From the NCBI RefSeq assembly GCF_000150275.1, contig NW_002060951.1, positions 1,436,297 through 1,500,296 of the forward strand: a DNA stretch of 64,000 nucleotides, written 5' to 3'. The stretch is from Trichoplax adhaerens. Lineage: Eukaryota; Placozoa; Uniplacotomia; Trichoplacea; Trichoplacidae. The translations under genes were made by a program, and so were the position numbers. Below are positions 53,413-64,000 of this stretch, piece after piece. Below the pieces are notes generated by a model. That model saw only the letters and a program-made list of their open reading frames with translations. It was not told the DNA's origin and did not search any database. How positions within the stretch are numbered: the stretch's first letter is position 1; every line of letters starts with the position of its first letter.

Positions 53413-53994
53413 TATCAATCGTAATTTTAATCTCAATTTTTATCTGTGAGAATAGTTCGAATAATTCTATACTTGACAGAAGGTATGGAAAGAAGTTGAG
53501 AGACTGCAATATCTAGAGAAAAAATCCACAGAGTAAAGAAAAGTAGCCGCGACGGTTTTTGTTCCTGCTTAATCAACAACTACAAAAACTACCGGTTTTT
53601 CTGGAAGAAGGATACAGTAGAAGGTAGAGTTTGTTTTGAGATGATCATGGAGGTGTGGTGTCACGTGCTGCTAAATTGGGGGGCGTACGTAAGCCGATTC
53701 CCTAATTTGATTGGCTAGTTACGGTCGATGATTGAAATGTTCATAAGCGATTTCACTGTTGAAAGTGATTGAATACAAAAGTTATAGTCATCCGATCTAT
53801 GGCGGCATTCATAGCAGAACGGCCCCCGTTGAATCGATCTCATTAATATTTGTTTGTTTTTTCTGTCATCTCCGATGTCACTGCGTCTGTACCATCTGAC
53901 ACTTCCGCTATTCATTAGCGAGCACTTTTTCTTCTTTACGCGTATTCAAGTCACGGTCACGGGCTATTGAAAAAGGGGGTCTAGATTTTGAGTA

Positions 53995-56530
53995 CAGGTC
54001 ATGGTACTGTACATTGTGTACTGTATAGTGTACAGTACTGCAGCCATAACGAAATCAGTGGTTACTCGAGTAAAAAATCTGCTCCACGTTTTTTTTTTTT
54101 TTATCAGTTTTTTTTATTATTACAATATTAGTATATGTTTCGCTCGTTGTACTTCGTGTACTATCCATAGACTGTGTCCAGTACTTGTATTTGATACGTT
54201 TACTGTGCTACTACAGCACCATTACATCTGTATCATTCTTTACCGGAATTTCGACGGAATCAGTGCTATGCAACAGTTGATGATGCTGTCCATTTTGAAT
54301 TGTTGAACTGGAGTACACTGACTGTGTATAGTATAGCTTATACAGGTTACACGGGTCGAATTCATTATAACGCACCGTATACTGTACTGTATTATCGTTA
54401 AAAATGTTACATGGCCATTGGAGACCGTAGGTAAAAAGAAAATCATCGGCACAAAAACTTACAAACAGTACTGTACATTAAATTTAAATTTAAAACACCA
54501 ACTGCAGCGCCGGCCGGTAGTATGCCGGGCAATCGTGGACTACCGAGCCTACAAATTATTAGCTAAGTGTACAGTAGTGTAGCGTACCGTACATGCAGTA
54601 TAGTAGTTTACATTCAGGGACTGCGTGAAGAGGAGAAGAGTAATAAAAGAAGAGATTCTGGAGTGAAATAATTTTTAATTTTTATTGTGCTTTTTGTGGC
54701 ACGGCGCTCAGTAGCGCTACGTAGTGTAATAGTCCTACAGTATCGTGTAAAGAAGTGACAAACAACTCGCTAGCTTAGACAAAGAAAAATACGAACCGCC
54801 CCAGGGTATTTAATGACAAACAAGAACAGAATCATACGATACTAAGAAACATAAATACAGATAGAGTACCGTACTGTACAGTACTGTACTGTATGTACAG
54901 CAGTCCTCTGCACTCTGTAGTCTGCATTTTGCCGGGCTGCTTTACAGTAGGTGGGATCTACCGTCTGTGGGAGTTCTGCGCCGTATTCACGATAACAATA
55001 ATAATAATAATAATAATAATAAGCATATTGACATTTTTACGCGGAATAATAGGTACACCTAACCACCCGTATTTTTTAGGTTACATAGCTTTGCGTTGGC
55101 AGTTACACCACGGTACGGTAGATTTAATGCAAAGTAGTTCATCGAGTGTTAAAAAACAAGAATAAGGCTACGAATGAAAACTTTACACAGCACACGATAA
55201 GCATATTGTACAGTAGTTGCCGTACAGTGTACTGTACTGTATGTTAGGCTAGGATATGAATACATACTGTACTGTACAGTACAGTACAGCGTCAATCAAT
55301 GTATCACGTAAGTGCACATTTCATTAACTTAGCTAGTATCACGTAATCAAATTGAATTTTCATTAACCCAAAAGTTAGAGCATAAGCACTGAACTGAAGA
55401 TGCTAATTTCATGTTCAGATTGTCAGTTTGAATCACAAATAGTGCTTAATCATGGTTTAACACAAAAGCATAATCGTTTCCTTTGAAATACCTTATGTTG
55501 TACTGTACCTGTACCGCTATACGGACAGACAGATTGTACAATTGAGTACAGCAGCGCACATTGCACATGCAATATTCGTAATCGTAAGTACTGTGAGAGT
55601 TAAAATCTTAGCACTTTCGGAATGTCAGTATTACGTACCAGACAGCAAACTTGTGAAAAATACTAAAAAACGAAGGGATAGACTTTAATGTATTTTTTTT
55701 TCACTCCTTCAATTCCAGATTCGTCACCGTTTCATATTACTGTACTGGATGTACTGTATACTGTATACTACTGTACTGTACAGTATTCTGTGAGTGTACA
55801 GCACTGTACAGTATTCTACTGTAATACAAGCAGAAGCTTGGTCTAATTCAAGGCCGGACTGAGTCGCTGCTTGTCTGCATTACTGTAAGTCTGCTTTATA
55901 GTGCAAAACCTACAGCCTATTTCTGTACAGTAGATGAAAATGTGTCGATTAATTACAGTATATTTACAGTGCAGTACTGTACAGTACAGCAGAATGTATT
56001 TATTTACAGGGGCGTAACTGGGTGTTGCCACTTGTCAACAAGTCAATGTCCAAGCACAAGTAGAAATTTTGTAAAACTTACGGTTAGAAAAATAATGGAT
56101 ATTGTCAAATGTCATTTCGTTTTGATGATGGTGTATAATGTAGTACATTACCGTAGTCTGCTCATTTGGTTATTCACGGTTCTATCTAATTTTGATGCGA
56201 GAAATATTTATTTATTTCAACCGAACAAACATATTTGCTCGACCCCGACGATCTTTGCTTTTACTATACTGTATAATGTACATCTTGCTTACGAGTCAAC
56301 GACGACAAAGGACACTTGTGATATACCCTTGATATACAGACATGCTATATGTACTGTACAGTACTATACAGTATACTGTATATACATACAGTATATGTAC
56401 AGTACAGCTGTAAAGCCGTACAGTATACTGTACTGTATCGCAATTATTGAAATACTCTACTACACCGGCCATTATAATGCATCATGGTTAGTTATCTTCT
56501 AGCTTACAGGACAGTACGTACTGTATATGT
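53995..56530. repeat. Repeated clusters of TACTGTACAGTA palindromes
   Basis: Tight clusters of the self-complementary unit occur at about 54003-54042, 54370-54395, 54868-54900, 55205-55290, 55738-55820, 55968-55990 and 56348-56435, separated by ordinary AT-rich DNA. These lie 5' of the zinc-finger gene, matching the upstream placement seen at RPLP0 and MTMR9. Confidence 0.8.
54997..55021. repeat. (AAT)n microsatellite
   Basis: About eight uninterrupted AAT/ATA units in non-coding DNA upstream of the zinc-finger gene. Confidence 0.85.
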
Positions 56531-57453
56531 TCTCGCATGAATATCCAATTGTCCTGCAGCATGGCAGTCGATGTTGATAACAAATAGTGATGCAGAGATT
56601 AGACATTTAAACCTGCAACAATTTAAGCTTATACCCAGTTTTGTGTTCACTGTGAGTACTTGCAGCTCATGGTTCGATTTTATTTTCAATATACGCATCT
56701 ATTATATTTTTGTTAATTAATCATCAGTTTGAGATATACTATATTGTCATTGTTATCCTACCGGCTAACGTGATACATTGACTTTAAAAATTGATTTTAC
56801 TGCATTTGTAGTCAATACTACTGATAGTAATACTAACATCCTCGGAAAGCCCAAAATAAGATGTTATCTTGAACGACAAAATTTTTAAAATAAAATTTTC
56901 TATGCCTTCAACGGTGGTACTTTTACATATGTATTGATATTGCCTAGGCCTTTTTGATGTAAGCTATCGCAGCAAATATTCTACAGTAGAAGCACAAGCA
57001 TAAGCTATATTATGAAATATGATTTTATTGCTGTGATTTCTTTATTTAAAATGAGAAATTTCGGTCAAAAACAATGGAATACGACTACGTACTTAGCACT
57101 TTTCAGTGTGATGTAATTAATTAATTAATAGGGGTCTAAAATTAAAAATAATTGGATCGATAATATAATGTAAATGGCAAGCGTGTTCATTCCTATATAT
57201 TTACAGTTGAAGTAAGCACCTTTAAATGGAGTAAGATAACGTGATTCAATCTAGAGACTTACTAACGATAAAGTTATTTTCAATGCTAGCAGTGCTGCTT
57301 GTTTCTTTCAAAACAGCCTGTTTGCGTTCTATGTAAGAAAGCCAGCTATAGGTATATGTATTTCCATACTTCGATGAAATATCTATTTAATGGATATAGA
57401 CGTACATAATACGATATAAGCCATTAAAAGTAACATAATATGTGATAGTTTAG

Positions 57454-60400
57454 GCTTACCTACTTGGTATGTACAGAGCAAATTATGCTTGGTTCAAACT
57501 TTGTTCAGAGAGGATGGTGGAATCTCTTCGCTTCGTTAACTAATTGTATGGCTTCCGAAATCCGTCACGTAGCTAAAGATTGTTTAGCCTTCTAACAAGC
57601 GTAAACTGCTCCACTTACTACCTTTAGTGCGATAATAGCCCAACGACTTGTAAGTTGTTTAGTATTTACTATGTAGCTTGCTAGTACGGATAAACAAATC
57701 AATAATGAATTCTATCATTCATAACATGACATTGAAATAACGAAATAGAGAGTCTCATTACGAAATAAAGATTTTGATCATTGGTTAGCAGTATCTTTGC
57801 ATAAACATTTTCTTTCGGAAGTACATACCATGTCATTGCAATTTGAAATATTTTCATTACTTAGTGCATTCCATTATCTTATAAATGTAACTGTACTCGC
57901 TTTTCAACGCTGAAATTATTCACAGAAACTAATTCACTTAAAATACGACTCCAAAACTCATCAAACTCTTGTTAAATATGTACAAGTTGAATGATATAAA
58001 AATATTTAATTAAATTAAATAACAAGTAACTTAAACTGTCAAATTCAAGAGACTCTTAATTATGTAACTCATAATGCATCATTTTGATATAGCGATGTAA
58101 ATATACTTTAACTGTAACTACTAAATTGCAATTCCTTAGGAATAGACCATATTATCATGCTTAATATATTCAATTTCTACGTATTACAGAAATTGCTATC
58201 ATTTTAATAGATACTATAAAAACAATATCAATGGCGCAGCAATTTCGTTGTATAAAATTAGGAATATAAGTAATGAACTGATATCACTACGAGAGAGACG
58301 AGATAAATTCGTCACGATCGCACATTAATGGATAAATCATTTATCTCAAAAATACGGCAGTTAGCATACTTCATAATTGATAACTCTTTCCGTTATCTTC
58401 TCTAGAGACATTTAAAGAATTTTTAGATAATTGTGACAAACTTACTGACACAACTGGAAGCGCTAATTCTGGCTATCCAGATCCATTGGCTTTCAATGCA
58501 ATATAGTGTCTTGCATCAGCTCTAAATAAAACAGACAATAAATTAAGGGCACTCAATTCTAACCTCACTAACTTTAAATATTATACTGGAGCTATATAAA
58601 TTTTCAACGCTGCCATGCAAAAGACTAATTTTTAGAATTAAACGTACGTATTGGAGCACGTTGAAGAATCCATTCTTTAATAATAAAATAGCGTAATTAG
58701 ACTCGAAGATATTGACAAAATAACTTAGTGTACAATTCGTACGGTACTTTAGATAATTCTCTACGGCGCTAGGACGTGTAGATTTATTTATGGCTAGTAA
58801 AGTTGAGCTCCATGAAATCATTTTACTAAATATTTTATAAATCTTTACAATAATCCAACGAAACTGAAGTATGAGTAGTAAATTGATTAATTTCGATATT
58901 AACACTAAGCTATCTTTCTCATAAAGGGCTCACTCAGCTTTACAGATGGAGCAGAAGTAAGTGAAGTGCAAGTAATGCAATTTTGAAGCATACATAAAAT
59001 TTTTTATAAATAGTTTCTATAAGCCTATGATTAGATTAGGACATTGTAAAGGTACTGCAAATTCTATCTTAAATTATTGCTAACAATTAATACTCATAAT
59101 AACGATATTTTTATTGTTGTCTAGATATGTTTATTCCTCTTACATTATGTAAAGACATATTGACGAATTCTAGCTTTAATAAATTATATTATCATAAATT
59201 ATTCTACCATAGGTAATATCTCGTCTACTGTGTTGGTTGCAATTGGATCGTATAAGAGTAATGGTCAAGTAATAACTTTCAATCAAACTGAACCACTCAT
59301 TTGGCCAGGTTATTTATCTTACGCTATGATATAAAATCTATAAGCTGTATATCTAAAGTTTTTCAATAGCTATCTATTATAGATATAATTTCGCTTTATT
59401 TTTATCGATTAAAATCTTTATTGTATAGGAGATCAAGGTCATATTCCGATTGACGGATTCGAAACTAGATTCATAAAGAAGTATATTTGCTCTGGGCTCT
59501 TCACAGCTATGTCAATTGTATCTGCAGTTGTCATGATAATCGCCCTAATGTTCTTAGCAATTAATTTTATACATCGTAAATTAAGGTAATTACTGGATCA
59601 TTACATTAATTATATGAAGTCAATTTTTTATCGTATATCTAGAAATACGGCGCTCTATTAAATATTGTTATAGATATTGCTGATAGCTTATCGCAACTGT
59701 TTTTAATTCGTTTATGTTAGGGTTATCAAAATGTCGAGTCCAAGAATAAATAATCTCATATTAATTGGTTTTATATTATACTTTGTGGCTGTTGTTATGT
59801 TTGGAGTAGACTCTGGTACAGTTAATAAAATCTATCTACCAGCGATTTGTACTGCTCGTGTTAGTCTATTATCTATAGGATTTACACTATCATTCGGCGC
59901 TATGTTCGCTAAAACTTGGCGAGTCCATGTTATTTTTACAAACAAGACGAGTACAAAAGTGGTAATTAACTTCTTTTTATTTAATTTAACTCGAATTTAT
60001 TCGTATACTCTTGTTAAATAACATTTCATCATATTATACAGTAGTGTTTAGATCAAGATTTCGTATTCTATAATGCTAGTATAACAACGAAATAGCTTTA
60101 CGATTCGATTAAAGTTAATTTACTAAAGTACTTTGATGTAATTTAATATATTATTAAAGGTTATCAAAGACCATTCTCTTTTTGGTTTAACATTCTTGTT
60201 ATTTGTGGTTGATTTGATTATTTTGGGAGTATGGATAGCTATTGATCCGTTTACAGGTCAATATGAAAAGTTTACATCCTATGTAAGTTATTCTTATTAT
60301 TTACAGTATATTAAATTTAAATGGTCGCATAAATTTTATTGTATTTAATATAAGTAATAATTAATTATTTATTATAAATTTGTTGAATGTTTGTACTTTA

Positions 60401-61002
60401 TTTAAATAATAGCCATCTAAGCTTGGATCCAATATTATTATACAACCGCAAACGGTGATTTGCAGTTGTCAGTATAGTTCTATTTGGCTAGCAATTATCT
60501 ACGGATATAAATTTCTGTTACTTGTATTTGGTACATTTTTGGCATGGGAGACACGAAGTGTTTCGATTGCAGAATTAAACGATTCTCGTCATATTGGATT
60601 AGCTATCTATAACGCTGTTATATTCGCAACAATCGGTGTATTAGTGGGTCAATTGACACAAACTGGTATAGATGGAGGATATATTATTAATTCGTCATTT
60701 ATACTAATTTGTGCGACATCTAGTATGTGTCTTTTCTTTATACCGAAGGTAAGGATAACTATACTAAGCGTTAATAGAGATTTCGAGATTGCCTTGGTAC
60801 TGTAGCTATAAGCAATAAATTTTAGATTAAAATATTGGAAGAGTTAATGTAAGGTTTATTTATAATTAATCGATTACTATATTATACTGATTTGTGAACT
60901 TTTCATTTATTATGTTGTGTTTCTTAGATTCAGCTTATCAGAAGCTCGAACTATTCTATATTGTCAATGCGTAGTAGAGGATCATCTATGCAAAGACCTT
61001 AA
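57454..61002 (+). pseudogene. GABA-B-type class C receptor with broken ligand-binding exons and open seven-helix exons
   Basis: Class C G-protein-coupled receptor of the metabotropic GABA receptor family. Ectodomain remnants: 57454-57600 has AYLLGMYRANYAWF in one frame, then GWW and TNCMASEIRHVAKDCLAF in another, so a frameshift separates them; a stop follows at 57593-57595. At 58406-58632, ETFKEFLDNC and YPDPLAFNAI lead to TAG at 58504 (where relatives have Trp) and TAA at 58597. Small pieces follow at 58927-58956 and 59213-59308. The membrane part is open and in phase: 59429-59585 (helix 1), 59721-59961 (helices 2-3), 60160-60282 (helix 4), 60413-60748 (helices 5-7, with FLAWETRSVSIAELNDSRHI), 60928-61002 (tail). 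Hallmarks VIKMSSPRINNL and FGAMFAKTWRVH are present. The first ectodomain half was not found. It could be a young pseudogene, or a receptor now expressed without its ligand domain; sequence or assembly error is a further possibility. Confidence 0.75.
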
Positions 61003-63185
61003 TCAAGTATACTACAGGCTAATGGCGGAAGCACTAAAAGACAGATGACTGGAAGTGGTTCTCATGCAGAAAGTATAGCCTAAGAATAGCGAGCAATATT
61101 AGTTTAGAGTTCAGTTAAGGAATTATAGCCTATGTTGTCAAAGTAAAATTAAGTCCTCAATTGAAAGCTATCGTGCTTTAAGCTGTGAATCCTTTAAATC
61201 CGCGTAAAGCTTTTACTTGTTTTATTATGTATAGGCAAAAGAATGTTGTCTACTTGTGGCGTATTAAAACAAATATGCTAATTCCAGAACATTTTAATTA
61301 TATGTAAACAAAGTCGATTTATATAGTTTGTAGGATTATCATGAGACTTAAAATTAAAAAATTATTGTAATGGCGCATATCATGCTTTACTTCAATTTAG
61401 TATTTAATAATACTAACTATACATGCCATTGTTTGCTATAGTTAGAGACGATGGCATCTGTTATAATAAGTAATAAGCAAAGTGTATACCGAATACTATG
61501 TTGTTATTAGATATATTTATACGCAGAGTTGGCTGAATACATAGTATATCTGACCGTAGGACGTCAGATATTAGCTTGATAATTATAATTAATCTAAAGT
61601 GTATTTTAGGTGTTGCCAAACCCAATAAAATATGTAGTGTCTATGTAATATCTATAAATGATCACATTCGATTGAAATACATGCAGTAGTATATATGAAT
61701 GGTACGGTATTAACTATAATATCGAAGTTATAAGATACCATGCATTAAAAAAGCTGTAGAGAATATTAATACAAAGACTGAAACATCAGTTAATTCTTCA
61801 TTGTGACACATGTATATCATTTGTTTAACTTTAATATTTTTGCCCTTGTTTTATGTACCAGATGTTTTACGACAAGAAACTTTACGATTAAAGCAATCGC
61901 TTTTTCTCAATATAGGATTGCTTACTCATATTGATGCTATTCAAAAAAGTAATCCTTTATAAGGTTATTAATTCGTTACGAGAATAAATTAATATTATGG
62001 TAGTTAAATATATTAAATATTGATTACTTATATTCACTGTTGAAAACTCAACTGGCCTTAAATCAAGGTTTGCAGATTAGCATAGTAATATCGTGGCTAA
62101 TTACGTAACTGTATTTCGTAGCCATAATAACATTTCCGTAGTTATTTTACTACTAATGGTGAATAACGTCTACACGTTAAAGCTACGGTACAATAATTTT
62201 ATTTCTACAAATTACTATGAGAAGAAAACATCTACATAAAATGCTATTTTATGCTATAGATAAAAGGTGCTGAATTGATATCTTTTAGGATTCAATCTCT
62301 TTTAAAATTTAAGATTTAATATCTTTCATCCAAACAAACAACTTATGCAGTTAGTCTTGCTGCAATTCTCAGTATATTACAAATGTTGTTCAACCTTTTA
62401 ATTCGCTTTCCGCCGAGGTTATGCATCAATTCAATTACTAGGTTAAATTGCAGCATTCACGAATAATCAAGTCATCATAAAGGTTTTCAATATTGATTTC
62501 TACTTCCATTTTAATCAAAATTGAATCTTAAATATACGGTAGTCTTTAGTTGATATGACAATTGTGACATGGTACGTACCTTGATTACTTTATTTTTATT
62601 TCCATTGTTTCATACAAATCAAGTTATAGTAATTGAAGTCCAAGCATAGAAATAAAAATCATCAGTTTCGTCGAATAACTGAAGCAAAATTTTACAAAGC
62701 AGAATCATAAATTCGCTCCCTTAGTATCTAAAAGACAATAATAAGCGTAATTAATTTTACTGACGTCATTTGTAATCAATTTAAAATTTACTAACAGAAA
62801 TATACTAAGTTATAAGAAATATTGACTTTTCATAGTCAAAACTAGACATTGACATTTCGATTTTATATTATTTATACATACTGACAGATTAAACAATTAA
62901 CCCGTGGGTATCGCTACAGATGAAGTTGAGCTGTTCTCAATTATGCAAAACTGTCAACAAATTGAAATCATATTCAATCTTTTTCCAGTATTATCTACTT
63001 ATAGTAAATACTTGTATGATTCAATCTTTGCATCAATTTACACTTTGTATTTTATTACACTGCACATTGTTATTACCAAGGTATAAATAAAAGCAACATC
63101 AGTAATACGAATTCATTAATCGTTTTTCGAACTGTCGTAATTTTGATCATTTACGTGATATTAACGACATCAAGAAGTTAAGAAT
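61003..63185. other. Spacer between two class C receptor genes
   Basis: AT-rich intergenic DNA. Directly after the receptor's TAA at 61000 the frame stays open to a second TAA at 61081-61083, encoding a Ser/Gly-rich stretch that may be lost tail sequence. The rest shows no exon; the open frame at 62904-63086 has no receptor motif. The upstream part of the next receptor's promoter lies at the right end. Confidence 0.5.
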
Positions 63186-64000
63186 ATGATTAAGAAAGAC
63201 CTTTACTCAACTTCAACACTGTGTTTCTGTTATTTGGCGTTATGTATTCTTCCAGTTTACTCGTCTGGTACCAAGACGCCGTTACATTTAGGAGGTACAT
63301 ATCCAGCAAGTTACGTCTACCTTAAAAGTTCGATGAAGATGATGAAAAATGTAGCAGATATGGCAATACGTGATATTAATGCGAGAAGCGATGTTCTCGA
63401 GCAGTATGAACTCAAGCTAAAGTTATTAGATGACGGGGTAAGCACTTTGCGTTAACGGTTAATCGTGCTCATGTGTCTTAAAGTTTCAATTTTTTCTATA
63501 ATATTAATTCTTAAATACGGCAACGGTTGTGGACATTACATATTTTCTCCTAGTAGTATAACAAAATTATTGCTGGAAAAGTCTTTGTCAATGAAGTTCT
63601 ACACGGTCCACAACTTATGGCTTTACTGGGACCTTATACGTCTCATTCGTCTTCAGTGGTTGCTACTATAGCTCGTTACTGGAATCTTATTCAGGTTTTG
63701 ATGATAGTTTATTATTACTTGTAATTTAGACTGATTTCCTTTGATATCTCTAGTTATTTTTCTTATTTTCTGATGCTATAGCTGTCAGCTGGGGCCACAT
63801 CAACACAATTCAGCAATCGAGAGGAATTTCCCTACTTCTATAGTAGCCTATTGACGGATATTACATATAACTCTGTTCGTGTAGGATTAGTGAAAAGATT
63901 TGGATGGAAAAGAGTAGCTATCTTGTATCATAGCGATGTATTATTTGACAATGTTAGTAAGCGTACTGACATATCTTAGCGTGGTCTATATTTCATAAAA
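63186..64000 (+). CDS. GABA-B-type class C receptor, N-terminal part (runs off the window)
   Basis: Start of a second metabotropic GABA-type receptor. Three exons are visible: 63186-63437, 63557-63694 and 63782-63956, joined in phase, giving about 188 residues before the window ends in the next intron. The first exon begins with a signal peptide (residues about 1-26, core LCFCYLALCILPVY), then the start of the Venus-flytrap ligand-binding domain (VADMAIRDINAR, LKLKLLDDG). Exon 2 has LMALLGPYTSHSSSVVATIA then RYWNLIQ, and exon 3 has LSAGATSTQFSNREEFPYFY and FGWKRVAILYHSD, the standard order for the upper lobe of this family. No stop or frameshift is seen, unlike the neighbouring copy 2.2 kb upstream on the same strand. 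The ligand cannot be inferred; many early-animal members lack known GABA-binding residues. Confidence 0.88.

Larger units (their letters stand above)
53413..57453. other. 5' flank of the zinc-finger gene and spacer before a class C receptor
   Basis: This stretch should hold the zinc-finger gene's promoter. It contains repeated clusters of TACTGTACAGTA palindromes, an (AAT)n microsatellite (54997-55021) and a poly-T patch near 54090. Long open frames (54001-54306, 55942-56502 plus; 53715-53915 minus) have no domain motif, and several run through palindromes. Further ligand-binding exons of the receptor starting at 57454 may have been lost here; I could not recognise any. Confidence 0.45.

Noticed and set aside
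53715-53915. Minus-strand frame with a CYECRH motif upstream of the zinc-finger gene
   Set aside because: Too few cysteine/histidine pairs for a finger, and the zinc-finger gene model is complete without it. At most 5' untranslated sequence.
55942-56502. 186-codon plus-strand frame
   Set aside because: Its end is built from palindromes and the rest has no domain motif or matching splice structure.

Overview
The window is animal nuclear DNA. It is AT-rich, its genes are split into many short exons joined by short GT-AG introns, and all recognisable genes belong to animal families. A compact early-branching animal fits best, and a placozoan such as Trichoplax is the most likely (inference: short introns, several class C GABA-B-type receptors, a natriuretic-type receptor cyclase). 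No bacterial features, rRNA, tRNA or CRISPR array were seen. I rebuilt gene models by matching splice phase across exons. For the five complete genes the summed exon lengths are exact multiples of three.

Layout: (1) 1706-14557, minus: a complete single-pass receptor guanylate cyclase of 21 exons and about 1102 aa. (2) About 14.6-28.1 kb: gene-poor, with a GC-rich 20-bp minisatellite, a 54-bp perfect inverted repeat and a dense field of the palindrome TACTGTACAGTA. (3) 28167-30014, plus: RPLP0, 10 exons, 314 aa. (4) 31291-37558, minus: a 17-exon, about 1297-aa multi-pass membrane protein that I do not recognise, with an acidic N-terminal region of 39-residue repeats. (5) 39496-43825, plus: MTMR9, a catalytically dead myotubularin, 14 exons, 547 aa. 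(6) 43.8-50.1 kb: no confident gene. (7) 50088-53412, minus: a ZNF395/ZNF704/SLC2A4RG-type zinc-finger transcription factor, 5 exons, 360 aa. (8) 57454-61002, plus: a GABA-B-type class C receptor whose ligand-binding exons carry a frameshift and stop codons while the seven-helix exons are open. (9) 63186 to the window end, plus: the first three exons of a second, intact GABA-B-type receptor.

The genes do not form one pathway; this is ordinary animal gene order. Two signalling themes recur: extracellular sensing through Venus-flytrap-type domains (the receptor cyclase and two class C receptors) and housekeeping (RPLP0, MTMR9). The most unusual features are the decayed-ectodomain receptor next to an intact relative, the self-complementary TACTGTACAGTA family packed into the 5' flanks of several genes, and the unrecognised membrane protein.
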